Source: JAIPDZ01 sp034522175
Lineage (GTDB): Bacteria; Desulfobacterota; DSM-4660; Desulfatiglandales; Desulfatiglandaceae
Assembly (NCBI GenBank): GCA_034522175.1
Contig: JAXHLQ010000001.1
Location: 1 to 64,000, forward strand
DNA: 64,000 nucleotides
Reading direction: 5' to 3'
Program-made: the position numbers and the translations under genes
Shown here: in pieces, positions 26,585 to 35,642 of the stretch
Layout: every line of letters starts with the position of its first letter
Numbering within the stretch: position 1 is the stretch's first letter
The notes under the pieces: model-generated
The model's input: only the letters and a program-made list of their open reading frames with translations
Databases searched by the model: none
What the model was told of the DNA's origin: nothing

Positions 26585-27880
26585 CTATTGGTCCTTCCCG
26601 TGTGTGGCCCGCATCACCCTGGCCGCTTCCTGAATGCTCCCCAGGTCCTCCACCATGGCGGCCCAGCCATACCAGTAGGCGTAGTCTGGATTGATATGAA
26701 AAAATCCCTGAAACGTGCGCATGCGATGCTTGAGGTACATCTTTAGAAGCATTTGATCGATGTGCGAGAGGTTATTAAGATTCCCTCCCCCGGTTCGCAT
26801 AAAAAAAAGAAGATTGGGATAATTAAATGGATAACTTTCCGGCTTTCGGATAAGGCCATCTCTGTACAGACCCGCCACAATCTCAATGGCCTGGGCCATT
26901 ATCCGATCCGATTGACGCAGCATATCATCGCCCATATTCAGCTGCTTTTTTGCATAGGATTCCGAATGGCACTGGGTGCAGATCTTGATCATCTTATCTC
27001 GTTCGGTCTGCCATGCCTCCTGGGTCAATCGGGCCAGTTCCAGTTTTTTCACCGCATCCAGCAGGGCAGTGGGTTCGCCGGTCTCCGGATTCAGTACGCT
27101 CAGGGCCTTTAAAATGGTGATGCGGTCCTGTTTCCACTGGGAATCTTCCGGAAAGGGGAGTCGCACGCCCAGGAACCCCCATGCCGTGTGATTCTCGTGG
27201 TCGCCATCGGGCATGTGGCAGGTCTGGCATTTGGGGGCATTGGCCCCTTTCGGCAGATCCCCCACTTCCTTGACCAACGTCCGGGTGCCGTGCTTGGAAC
27301 TGCTCCACATCTCCCACTGGGGGTGATCAAAGCCCATATGGCACTGCTGGCAGGCCCGGGGATTCAAGGCCTCTTTTTTGGAAAAGGCATGACGGGTATG
27401 ACATTCATCACAGGAATTGTTCTGATAGCGGTACCCGAGTTTCAATTGCTGTTGTTTCTGCGCCTCGGTTTTCACCCCCATATTGTGACAACCACCACAC
27501 CCCCTGCTTCCCTCGATCAGTTCATCCGGTTCCAGATGGGTCACCGGAAGTGCCATCATGGAGGACCAGCCCAGGTTATGCTTCCCCTTGACGAACTGAT
27601 CCAACTGCTCCTGGTGGCACTGGGCGCATACCGATTCATCGGGCAATATGGCCAGCTTGCAGTTCTGCGTCTCCATGTGCTTGTCCCCGTGACACGTCAC
27701 ACATCCCACATCTTCCCGGCTGTGTGTGCTGGCCCGCCAATCCGCCACCTGACCGGGTGAGACCTTTTCGTGGCAGGTGATGCACGCATTTTCACTCTTT
27801 TCCACAGCCACTCCCGTGGCTGGAACGGCCAGGACGAAAAAAACCGCAATCAGCATCCCTATATCCCTAAAGTGTTTCAT
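26585..27880 (-). CDS. Octahaem c-type cytochrome, hydroxylamine oxidoreductase (HAO)-like
   Basis: The start is ATG 27880 with GGGAGG upstream (a longer frame to 27940 covers this site). 431 residues with signal peptide and eight C-x-x-C-H motifs: C-I-T-C-H, C-V-T-C-H, C-A-Q-C-H, C-G-G-C-H, C-D-E-C-H, C-Q-Q-C-H, C-Q-T-C-H, C-T-Q-C-H. Size, haem number and the Tyr-rich tail (N-P-D-Y-A-Y-W-Y-G-W) fit the HAO family. Non-nitrifier members act as reductases of nitrite or other N-oxides. Whether the cross-linking Tyr is present cannot be decided by eye. It faces norD, hinting at a shared N-oxide theme. Confidence 0.87.
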   Translation of the reverse strand: MKHFRDIGMLIAVFFVLAVPATGVAVEKSENACITCHEKVSPGQVADWRASTHSREDVGCVTCHGDKHMETQNCKLAILPDESVCAQCHQEQLDQFVKGKHNLGWSSMMALPVTHLEPDELIEGSRGCGGCHNMGVKTEAQKQQQLKLGYRYQNNSCDECHTRHAFSKKEALNPRACQQCHMGFDHPQWEMWSSSKHGTRTLVKEVGDLPKGANAPKCQTCHMPDGDHENHTAWGFLGVRLPFPEDSQWKQDRITILKALSVLNPETGEPTALLDAVKKLELARLTQEAWQTERDKMIKICTQCHSESYAKKQLNMGDDMLRQSDRIMAQAIEIVAGLYRDGLIRKPESYPFNYPNLLFFMRTGGGNLNNLSHIDQMLLKMYLKHRMRTFQGFFHINPDYAYWYGWAAMVEDLGSIQEAARVMRATHGKDQ

Positions 27881-27976
27881 GATCGGCCTCCCTCGAAAGG
27901 TTGAGTTGATACATGTGTAATACGTATAGGCATAAGGCATCTCCTCGACACAGTGGGGTGTTTTTTGTGATGTCTT

Positions 27977-28005
27977 ATTGTATGCGAATATAATGTCCTT
28001 TGCAA
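27977..28005 (-). promoter_or_regulatory. Promoter of the octahaem cytochrome gene
   Basis: On the minus strand TTGCAA, 17-bp spacer, TACAAT, leaving about 90 nt of leader to the ATG at 27880. It lies back to back with the plus-strand promoter at 28013. Confidence 0.45.
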
Positions 28006-28012
28006 GACTTTA

Positions 28013-28041
28013 TTGACGCGCTAACTTCTTATGCCTATAAT
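28013..28041 (+). promoter_or_regulatory. Sigma70 promoter of the stress cluster
   Basis: TTGACG, 17-bp spacer, TATAAT: a near-consensus promoter about 90 bp before the first small gene at 28132. Confidence 0.7.
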
Positions 28042-28131
28042 GCTCCAGGTTCGCAATTTATCCGGACGAGCGGACTCCACCGCAAGCAGCGGAAAATGCA
28101 CTCGATAACCATTTATCAGAAGGAGGACTCA

Positions 28132-28422
28132 ATGGACGTCATCACCTATTGCTCGAATATGCGCGAAGAAATTGACACGTGGAAATCTCGAATCAACAGC
28201 CACATGAGTCAAGTGGACCGAAGGTCTGCGGATATAGAGGAATCTCCTCAAGCCATCCACAAAATTAACGAACTGGTAACTGAGCTGGAACAAAATGTGA
28301 AAAAGCTGGAAAATCAGTGCCCAGCGGACTGGAGTTCGGAAAAGGCCCAGCTCGACAGCCTTTTGTCAGAGGTCCAGCGCCTGTGGCAAGAGGCCGCGGA
28401 CGGTTCACCAGACGATCTCTGA
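28132..28422 (+). CDS. Small coiled-coil protein
   Basis: The start is ATG 28132 with AGGAGG five bases upstream; an upstream in-frame extension lies in the promoter leader. 96 residues, highly charged, predicted helical coiled coil (I-N-E-L-V-T-E-L-E-Q-N-V-K-K-L-E). The build resembles the two other small coiled-coil genes in this cluster (28723 and 31556), though direct homology is not clear. Function unknown. Confidence 0.65.
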   Translation: MDVITYCSNMREEIDTWKSRINSHMSQVDRRSADIEESPQAIHKINELVTELEQNVKKLENQCPADWSSEKAQLDSLLSEVQRLWQEAADGSPDDL

Positions 28423-28443
28423 TTTGGAAATCGTGCTCGATTG

Positions 28444-28463
28444 AGATGTCATCAACGACATCT
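28444..28463. repeat. Inverted repeat between small genes
   Basis: AGATGTC-(6 nt)-GACATCT, a perfect 7-bp stem. There is no T-run, so it is more likely an operator or mRNA-processing hairpin than a terminator. Confidence 0.35.
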
Positions 28464-28505
28464 AAGCCCCCTGCCCGTTTACCCACCGAAGAAGGAGAAA
28501 ATGCC

Positions 28506-28574
28506 ATGGCCTTTCATTTTGCGTTACAACCGGTTCTAGCGCTCATTGCCGGTATCCTGATTTCTGTATTCTGA
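28506..28574 (+). CDS. Tiny membrane protein resembling a truncated DUF3096
   Basis: 22 residues, M-A-F-H-F-A-L-Q-P-V-L-A-L-I-A-G-I-L-I-S-V-F, a single hydrophobic helix after GAAGGAG. The sequence matches the start of DUF3096 small membrane proteins, which normally continue with a P-R-L-L-N-Y-I-V-A hairpin to about 50 residues. The second half is missing, so this is either a shortened version or a remnant. Confidence 0.4.
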   Translation: MAFHFALQPVLALIAGILISVF

Positions 28575-28722
28575 ATTCCATTTGATTGGACTACTGCATT
28601 TCCATACCGGATATACATGATCGACCCCATTTATGAAAACCGCCACAATGGGGTATAAGAACAGGCTACGCTTGAACGAGCCTATGAATCAGGTTCATCA
28701 GACACATAAAGGAGGCGTTATC

Positions 28723-29034
28723 ATGTCTAACCGGAGAGATGCATATGTGGAAAAGCTGAAGGCCCAACTTGATGAATGGAATGCGGAGCTGGACAAACTG
28801 GAAGCCCACGCTCGGAAGGCGGATGCGGAAGAGCGGATGCGATACGAAGGCCGAATAAACACCCTTCGGGAAAAGGAACAACAGGTTAGAGAGACGTTGA
28901 AACAGATTATGCAGGCCAAGGATGATGCCTGGATGGATCTTAAGCACGGTGTGGAATCGGCCTGGTCTTCGTTTAAATCCGGGCTGATTGAAGCCAAATC
29001 TGAATTCAAAAAGGGCTATCGCGGTGAAGAGTAA
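28723..29034 (+). CDS. Coiled-coil stress protein (Sll1863-like)
   Basis: The start is ATG 28723 after AAAGGAGG. 103 residues: Y-V-E-K-L-K-A-Q-L-D-E-W-N-A-E-L-D-K-L-E-A opens a long charged coiled coil that ends with W-S-S-F-K-S-G. This matches the small coiled-coil family described as Sll1863-type stress response proteins. It shares the Q-L-D-E-W module with the gene at 31556, so the two are paralogues. Likely soluble or membrane-peripheral; mechanism unknown. Confidence 0.75.
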   Translation: MSNRRDAYVEKLKAQLDEWNAELDKLEAHARKADAEERMRYEGRINTLREKEQQVRETLKQIMQAKDDAWMDLKHGVESAWSSFKSGLIEAKSEFKKGYRGEE

Positions 29035-29111
29035 ATGTTCAAGGACTGGGGAATTTGGGTCCTGGTAAAGCAAGATGCAGGGAAAAGGGCCGTTGAGATA
29101 AGGGGGAACCG

Positions 29112-29492
29112 ATGACCACCGGGTTTAATGAGATTGAACTGGAAGAGAACGGCGTCAGGATTGTGATCCTCACCTTCACCGGGAAAGTGGTTAAGACGGA
29201 TTACGAACTCTTTGTCCCCCAGCTGGAAGGCCTGTTAAAAAAGAAAAAACCGGTTCGAATTCTGGTGGAATTGCGAAATTTCCAGGGCTGGACCGTGGGC
29301 GCGTTATGGGAAGATACCAAGTTCGGCACCAAACATTTCAACGATATTGACCGGCTGGCCGTGGCCGGAGACCGCCGCTGGGAAAAGGGGCTGGCCGCCT
29401 TCATCAGGCCTTTTACCACAGCGGATGTCCGTTATTTCGACATAACGCAGAAGGAGGCGGCCAAAGCCTGGCTTAGGGAGGAGAAGAATTAA
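29112..29492 (+). CDS. SpoIIAA-like (STAS-type) protein
   Basis: 126 residues. V-R-I-V-I-L-T-F-T-G-K-V, then I-L-V-E-L-R-N-F-Q-G-W-T and R-L-A-V-A-G-D-R-R-W-E-K fit the SpoIIAA-like domain family (PF11964), a STAS-related fold. These proteins occur in stress and membrane contexts with no settled biochemical role. It is followed within 4 bp by the DUF5752 gene, so co-transcribed. Confidence 0.8.
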   Translation: MTTGFNEIELEENGVRIVILTFTGKVVKTDYELFVPQLEGLLKKKKPVRILVELRNFQGWTVGALWEDTKFGTKHFNDIDRLAVAGDRRWEKGLAAFIRPFTTADVRYFDITQKEAAKAWLREEKN

Positions 29493-29495
29493 TCC

Positions 29496-30152
29496 ATGGA
29501 TAGTGACCCGATCCAACCGCTCCATCTGAAAGACTGTGCGTTGATTGCCCTGGCCACGGGCAAACGGGCACAGAATCTTCGTGAGCTCAGAGAGCACCTG
29601 CGCGTCATCCCCTCCAACAGCATCTATTATCATTTCTGGGGCGGCCTGTTACGACCCCGATTTGATGATCCGGAGTATCACAACGATTTTGCCATCTGGG
29701 CCGCCCACAGCATCCACAACAAATCCCTGGCAGAGCGTTTGGCGGTTATCGATCCGGTCGCGTTTCGGTCACTGGAGGACCTCCGTATCGAGATTTTGGA
29801 TATCATCGAAGAGAGCCTGGAAGAGACCGAATTCCCGATCTGGGCCAGAAGAGATGATCAGTTCGAGTTTATTCAACATCAAATCGTCGTATTTGATACC
29901 GGAAAATCCGTAAAAAAACCGAGTGAGTTGGCGGATGTACTCCGTCAATTGAACGTGGGCAGTATATTTTTTCATTTCATTGATGCCCGTCGGAGAAATG
30001 ATCATGCGGTAGATGACTTCCGAAACTGGCTGAGACAATTCGGAACACAATACCAGGATATGTGTGAATCGATTTTGGCTATTGATCCATATTTCAGTAC
30101 GTTAAACAAACTCAAGGAAGTCCTGGTCAACACCATTCTCGCACACCTATAG
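29496..30152 (+). CDS. DUF5752-family protein
   Basis: 218 residues, cytoplasmic, in two similar halves: N-S-I-Y-Y-H-F-W-G-G-L-L in the first and G-S-I-F-F-H-F-I-D-A-R-R in the second, each followed by D-F-x-x-W. This double S-I-x-x-H-F pattern is what I know as DUF5752, often found next to trehalose-type glycosyltransferases, as here (16 bp upstream of one). A helper or regulator of sugar synthesis is inference from context only. Confidence 0.7.
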   Translation: MDSDPIQPLHLKDCALIALATGKRAQNLRELREHLRVIPSNSIYYHFWGGLLRPRFDDPEYHNDFAIWAAHSIHNKSLAERLAVIDPVAFRSLEDLRIEILDIIEESLEETEFPIWARRDDQFEFIQHQIVVFDTGKSVKKPSELADVLRQLNVGSIFFHFIDARRRNDHAVDDFRNWLRQFGTQYQDMCESILAIDPYFSTLNKLKEVLVNTILAHL

Positions 30153-30168
30153 GGGGACATAATACCAG

Positions 30169-31385
30169 ATGCTTGAAAAGTATGCGGAGATCGCCGGGCA
30201 CCATGTGGTCGAACACCTGAGACAACTGGCCAAACCTCTGGCGGGACTGCGGCTCGTCCACATCAACTCCACAAAAGCCGGTGGCGGTGTGGCCGAAATC
30301 CTGCACAAAATGATTCCGCTCATGCGGGAACTGGGGCTTGATGTCCAGTGGGAGGTTATTTCCGGCGAACCGCGCTTCTACGAATGCACCAAGGGGTTTC
30401 ACAACGCCATGCAGGGAAACCAGGTGAATCTGACGGATGCCCAATTGAGAAGCTATGAGCAAACCAACAAGACCTACGCAGAGACGTCGGGAGCGACATT
30501 AAGAGAGGCGGATGTGGTGCTGGTACACGATCCACAGCCCGCCGCCCTCATCGCGTCAATCGGCGATAGGAAAGGCAAATGGGTATGGCGGTGTCATATC
30601 GACGCCAGCCATCCCTTCAGGCCGGTTTGGCGGTATCTCAGGGATTTTGTCAAGGAATTCGATGCCAGCATCTTTTCCATTGCCCCCTTTTCGCAGCGCC
30701 TGCCCCATCCTGTTTATCTGATTGCCCCCAGTATCGACCCGCTTCACGAAAAGAACATCCAACTCCCCAAGGACGAGGTCGAAGCGGTCTACAGCAACTT
30801 TCATATTGATCCGGAGCGGCCCATGGTGCTGCAGGTCTCACGATTTGATCGCTTCAAGGATCCCATCGGCCTGATTCATGCGTACCGGATCGTCAAACAA
30901 TTTATACCGACCATCCAGCTGGTACTTGCCGGCGGCGGGGCGGCGGATGATCCGGAGGGCGAGGCCGTGTTGAATGAGGTACGAATTGCTGCGGCGGACG
31001 ACGCGGATATCCATGTGTTGCTCCTCCCCGGAGACGCTCACCGCACCATAAATGCCCTGCAGCGTGCCGCGGACATTGTGATCCAGAAATCCCTCCGGGA
31101 AGGCTTCGGCCTCACGGTCACCGAGGCCATGTGGAAGCACAAACCGGTCATCGGGGGGATACCGGGGGCATTCGGCTTCAGGTCCTGAACCATCATACCG
31201 GTTTCCTGGTCAACACCCCGGAAGGGACGGCCCTGCGTATTCGATATTTGCTTTCCAACCCGGAAATCATGGAAAAAATGGGCAAAAAGGCACAGCAATT
31301 TGTCCTTGAAAACTTCCTCATTACACGGCATGTAAGGGAATATCTCACGCTCATCTTTGCACTACTCCATGGAGATGGGGGGTGA
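30169..31385 (+). CDS. treT: TreT-like GT4 glycosyltransferase (trehalose synthase family), frameshifted
   Basis: GT-B fold retaining glycosyltransferase. Near the N terminus, H-I-N-S-T-K-A-G-G-G-V-A-E-I-L is the hallmark of TreT (trehalose synthesis from NDP-glucose and glucose). H-D-P-Q-P-A-A and W-R-C-H-I-D-A-S-H follow, then V-L-Q-V-S-R-F-D-R-F-K-D-P and the E-x7-E region S-L-R-E-G-F-G-L-T-V-T-E-A. At the G-run 31153-31158 the frame shifts, and G-G-I-R-L-Q-V-L-N-H-H-T-G-F-L-V continues in another frame to 31385. One missing base in the run restores a roughly 400-residue enzyme. Probable compatible-solute synthesis. Confidence 0.82.
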
Positions 31386-31455
31386 GTCGTTGAACGGCGA
31401 TGGGCGCCCTGTCATCCTTACGTGAGGCAGGGATATGGCTGAAGCGGGTGAAATC

Positions 31456-31485
31456 GATCCCGATCCTGATCCCGATCGCGATTTC
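31456..31485. repeat. Hexamer tandem repeat (GATCCC type)
   Basis: Five units: GATCCC, GATCCT, GATCCC, GATCGC, GATTTC. They sit in a possible 26-residue frame (31435-31515) encoding a D-P-D-P-D-P-D run, which I do not call as a gene. Confidence 0.5.
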
Positions 31486-31555
31486 GAGCGGATCGCCAAC
31501 GACCATAATCTCTAAGTTGAAGGCCCGAAAGGTAAAACATTAAAGGAGGAAAAAG

Positions 31556-31846
31556 ATGACAGACAGAGAACTTTCCATTAAGGGTTACAGTACACAGCTG
31601 GATGAATGGGAAGAAAAGCTTGCCGATCTGAAGGCCAGGGCCCAGGAGGCCAAAACCGAGGAAACGGCAGTTCATGTTGAGAAAATTGAGACGCTTCATC
31701 AAAAAACCCGCCGGCTTCGTGAAAATCTCAATAAAATCGAGGGAGGCCACGAGATCGATTGGGAGAAGGAAAAAGAGAATATTGAACAGGCACTGAAGGA
31801 CCTGGATGAGGAATATCGCCAGACATGGGTGCATTTTTATCATTAA
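31556..31846 (+). CDS. Coiled-coil stress protein, paralogue of 28723
   Basis: 96 residues with AAAGGAGG before the ATG. Y-S-T-Q-L-D-E-W-E-E-K-L-A-D-L-K-A-R-A-Q-E-A opens a coiled coil parallel to that of the 28723 gene, sharing Q-L-D-E-W and the spacing of charged heptads. Ends W-V-H-F-Y-H. Soluble, function unknown; last gene of the plus-strand cluster. Confidence 0.72.
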   Translation: MTDRELSIKGYSTQLDEWEEKLADLKARAQEAKTEETAVHVEKIETLHQKTRRLRENLNKIEGGHEIDWEKEKENIEQALKDLDEEYRQTWVHFYH

Positions 31847-31874
31847 CGGATTCATAACAAGGGCCACCTGTTTC

Positions 31875-32570
31875 TCATGAGGCCACAGGATCAATGATTG
31901 CCGTTACCGGCAGGTGGTCTGAAGCAGTCCGGGCGGCTGCTGTCCTGACTGCCTTGATGGTCTTTCGGGTGCCCGCCGGACGCACCAGAATACGATCCAG
32001 CGCCAGCACCGGAAAATGGGAAGGGTACGACGGCGGGGACCAGTCCCTGCCGAAATGGATGCGCAACAAACGGAAGACCGACCCAAACGGGTCCCACTCG
32101 TTCAGATCCCCGAGAAGAATGGTCACGTCCGGATCCCCTTCACGGATGTCATTGAGGATCTTTTTCATCTGACACCTTCGCTCATCCCGCTTGAGGCCCA
32201 AATGGGTGGCAATAATCCGGATGGGGACATTATCTATTCGCATGGTCACCATGATGGCGCCCCGGGGCTCACGGTCGTTCAAACTCAAATCCATGCGGCG
32301 TATCTCCTCCACCGGGTGGGCCGTCAGGAGCACATTTCCGAAGTGGGCCTCTTTTCGCCACATGGTCATGCCCGGCACGGCTTTCATTCCGGTCCCATCC
32401 TCCAGGTGCTGTAGATCAAAGGGCCGGGATTGGACTAAAGAGAAAGAGGCCTCCTGTATGGCCAGTACATCTGTATGAAGGCTGCGGATGACCTGGAGGG
32501 TCTTCTGAATGTCTTCTCGTCCGTAACGATCCCGCCATTGATGAACATTGTATGTGGCTACCGTAAATAT
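31875..32570 (-). CDS. Endonuclease/exonuclease/phosphatase (EEP) family protein, possible ATA start
   Basis: Catalytic blocks in order: T-Y-N-V-H-Q-W (Asn), L-A-I-Q-E-A (Glu, metal), T-H-L-G, L-L-G-D-L-N-E-W and S-D-H-L-P-V (Asp-His). About 231 residues, close to small EEP hydrolases acting on phosphodiesters or phospholipids. The family similarity begins right after an AUA codon at 32570-32568, with GGGGAGG nine bases upstream and no ATG, GTG or TTG in between. The start is therefore non-canonical or a miscalled ATG. The upstream phospholipase gene stops 2 bp before, so they form a unit. Confidence 0.78.
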   Translation of the reverse strand: MFTVATYNVHQWRDRYGREDIQKTLQVIRSLHTDVLAIQEASFSLVQSRPFDLQHLEDGTGMKAVPGMTMWRKEAHFGNVLLTAHPVEEIRRMDLSLNDREPRGAIMVTMRIDNVPIRIIATHLGLKRDERRCQMKKILNDIREGDPDVTILLGDLNEWDPFGSVFRLLRIHFGRDWSPPSYPSHFPVLALDRILVRPAGTRKTIKAVRTAAARTASDHLPVTAIIDPVAS

Positions 32571-32571
32571 G

Positions 32572-34703
32572 CTATGCGTCCTCCCCGTTTTTTTGAAGCC
32601 TTCGCTTTATCCGCCAAAACCCCACCCCGAAGGCAATGGCGATACACGCGGTGAGAATGATATTCGTCCAATCCGGATGCTTTAAGGTCTCGATCAGACG
32701 GTCCACAAAGAAGGTCAGCACCGCGATGCCGGGTGCCATGCCGATACATGTCCCCACCACATAGTCCCTGAATTTGATCCGGGAAGCGCCAGCCAGCATG
32801 TTGACGATGGTATAAGGAGCGATCGGGACATTACGGATAACCATCACCGAAAGGATTCCTCTTTTGGCCAATCGCTTGCTCAACCGGTCAATCTTTTTAC
32901 CGGCGAACTTTTGAAGCGGCGCCTTTCCCAATGCAGCACCGATTCCATAGGTCAGTATGGCATTCAGGACGCATCCTGAGAGGGAATAGAAAAATGCGGT
33001 AAGCGGCGGAAAAACAATGGCGGTCACGCCCACCAGGAGCGTCACCGGCACCACGAGGACTCCGGCCGTTAGATAAGCACCCAATACAATAACCGGCGAC
33101 AGGGCATTTTCTTTGATGGAATGCCCCCAGTCGGTCAGATACTGTGGATCAATCCACTGAGAAAGCGGGGTCCAGCGCCAGGCCGCTGCCAGTCCCAGCA
33201 ACACCACCAGGGCGATACCCCCCTTCACCAGCGCTTTTTTCTTCGAATGCTGTTCCTCCTTTTCCACAAACTGATCAAACACCCGTTCCAGTTTGACCGG
33301 ACCGTCCGGGTCCAGTAATGACGTATCCGGAACCAGCTTGGTCCCGTCAATGGGAAATTCGTCGGGCACCTCAAGCTGTCGTAAACATCGCTTGGAACCG
33401 CTCAGCGCATCGATGGCTTGACGGAATGATCCCGCCGCCTGAACACTTCGATCCACTGCATCTACCGATTTTCCCGTGTGTTCGGAGATCAGCTGATTCC
33501 GAATAGAAACAATCCATTTTTTGACCCGCGGGTCATTCTCTGCCACCACCACGAGGTCGCATTCCGTGTCCAGTCCCATGGAGCGACTGGTCAGATTGGA
33601 AGATCCGACACGCGCCAGCCGGTCATCCACAATCATGATCTTGGCATGGACGAACAGTGGATTTTCATCATCGAGAACAGGTGTGACGATGCCCAGCCGG
33701 TGGTGGCGATCGGCCCCCAATACCCGTCGAATCTGGCGGGCTCGAAGGACGTCCATGGTACTCTGCTCCAGCAGTCCGTTCGACTTTTCCGGCAACACCA
33801 ACAGGATCTCCGGCCCCTGGGCCTTCTCGAGACTCCTGATAAGGGCATCGGCAATAACCGGCGCGGTAAAATACTGGTTTTCAATGTATACGATTTGCTG
33901 AGCCGCCTGGATGGCATCGAGGTATAAGGTCTCGACTTCCCGTATCTCTTGACGATCTTTATACGAGGGCAAGGTCCTGGCGATCCCGATTCGGACATCG
34001 GCCACTTGGGGGCCGTTTTCCTGCGGCCAGGAAAATGTGCTGCTCTATGGGCGGCGTTCAGGCGCTGGCCTGTAGCCCACAACCATCTCTGCCGGAAGAG
34101 GTCGCCGAGAAAAGCGGCCGGCTCCCCATCGACGGCCATCTGTATATCATGAAACGGCGGGTAAGCCTTCCCATCGGGATCTTTTCGCCTCGGATCCTGC
34201 AGTTCGTGATCGGGCGTATCCCAGCGGTTCTTGGTCAGGTCGATGCCGCCGCAAAAGGCCAAGGCATCGTCCACCACCACAAACTTCTGATGATGGGCCG
34301 CGCCTGTGGGATGCTCTTTGTCGAGATGGAAATGGAAGCGTTCATGGGTCTTCCATCCGAGTTTTACGGTGGCCAGCAATTCACGTTCCAAGGTGTAGAT
34401 GAAAGAAAAATCCCAGCAGAGGATATAGATCTTCAACCCGGGCGTGGACTCGGCCTTTTCATTGAGATAGGTGCCCAACTGAACGCCGGACCGATCTCCC
34501 TCAGATCGAATCAAAGCGACCCGGCTGTCAATGTCCCACCCGCTGATATATATGGCCTCCTCCGCCTGATCCATGACGGAAACAAGGCTCTGAAAGTAGG
34601 CGTCCACATCAATCAGGACGGATACACGGTCCGCGTGTCCGATCCGCCAGCAGTTGCTTCCTTCTCTGAGTATGTCTGAATGTTCCGCTGACATGGTCTG
34701 CAT
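32572..34703 (-). CDS. Phospholipase D-like protein fused to a DedA/TVP38 (VTT) membrane domain, frameshifted
   Basis: Two HKD motifs mark a PLD/cardiolipin-synthase-type enzyme: H-H-Q-K-F-V-V-V-D-D in the N-terminal part and H-A-K-I-M-I-V-D-D-R-L with G-S-S-N in the second. A C-terminal multi-helix VTT domain follows (V-V-P-V-T-L-L-V-G-V-T-A and R-N-V-P-I-A-P-Y-T-I-V-N-M), typical of DedA-like lipid-handling membrane proteins. The two HKD halves lie in different frames that meet at about 33970-34010. PLD-VTT fusions are known in bacteria; role in membrane lipid remodelling is likely. Confidence 0.85.
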
Positions 34704-34786
34704 GGGCTTAAGCGGCTATCCAAAGGCGATCCAAAACAGCATGTGGCCGCTTTTTTTGCAAACTCGGCTGCTTCGGTGACAACGGG

Positions 34787-35158
34787 TTAGAAGCTCATGA
34801 AGGGTTCCATCTCAATGTCTTCGCCTTCTGTTTCCTCCTGAGCCATATTGAACGCCTGTGCGACGTCATCACCCACATGGGGCAAAACCACGCTCGTGGA
34901 ATTGGTCAGCTCCCCTTCACGGCTGATCATGTGGACCAGGAAGCCCTCTGACGGGACCTCCTTTACCTCAACGACCGTATCGAGGTAGATGGTTGATACA
35001 TCGGTCAGCGTGTCACCTCTTTTTTGTGCATTTTCCAGCAAACGCCGGAACCTGTCCATAGATGCATCCACATTATCAGCGTTAACGGCACAGGTGAAAT
35101 GCCCATGCAGCGGTTTCGCTTCGAATCCATCGAATGAAAAACATCCTATGTATAGCAT
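34787..35158 (-). CDS. Hypothetical protein
   Basis: 123 residues with AAGGAG 5 bp before the ATG, which supports translation. The chain alternates strands and helices (H-F-T-C-A-V-N-A ... M-D-R-F-R-R-L-L-E-N-A-Q) and ends in a very acidic tail (E-E-T-E-G-E-D-I-E-M-E). I do not recognise the family. It stands alone between the phospholipase gene and signalling genes. Confidence 0.6.
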   Translation of the reverse strand: MLYIGCFSFDGFEAKPLHGHFTCAVNADNVDASMDRFRRLLENAQKRGDTLTDVSTIYLDTVVEVKEVPSEGFLVHMISREGELTNSTSVVLPHVGDDVAQAFNMAQEETEGEDIEMEPFMSF

Positions 35159-35273
35159 GTAATCTCCTTCTTGTTTAGGTTAAAAAGCATTTTATCATTG
35201 CTTCCTCATAACACTCTTAAACGTATTCAGGGCATCGTCCAGTTGGCTTTGATAACGCGCATCAGGCTCCGGT

Positions 35274-35642
35274 TTACACAAGGGAAGAGGACTGAACCGT
35301 GTCAAATATATCGCTGGGCGAGGACGACCGCTTGGAAAGGAAGGACGTCGCCCCGGCCTGGAGGGCGCTCTCCCGGTATTCAGAGGTATCGTAATTGCTG
35401 ATGATGACAATGCTCATTTCCGGATACGCATTCCGGATTCGTTGCGTTAATTCGATGCCATCTTCTCCCGGCAATGCAATATCCATGAATATCAGGTGGG
35501 GGAGTGTTTCTTCGATTTTCACCAGGGCCTCTTGCCCGTCCGCCGCCTCCGAGACCTCCAGGGATGGAAATTTTGTGAGAAGCATCCGTTTGAGTGTCTG
35601 TCGAAAAAAAGGATTGTCTTCCACTATCAGGATATGAGCCAT
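35274..35642 (-). CDS. Stand-alone response regulator receiver
   Basis: 122 residues, a CheY-like domain: acidic pocket V-E-D-N, phospho-acceptor Asp in L-I-F-M-D-I-A-L-P, I-I-S-N-Y and Lys in F-L-S-K-R. No output domain. In another frame just downstream (to about 35198) the sequence reads K-P-E-P-D-A-R-Y-Q-S-Q-L-D-D-A-L, which could be the true tail after a frameshift near 35285. That is uncertain. It lies downstream of a PAS-histidine kinase on the same strand. Confidence 0.85.
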   Translation of the reverse strand: MAHILIVEDNPFFRQTLKRMLLTKFPSLEVSEAADGQEALVKIEETLPHLIFMDIALPGEDGIELTQRIRNAYPEMSIVIISNYDTSEYRESALQAGATSFLSKRSSSPSDIFDTVQSSSLV

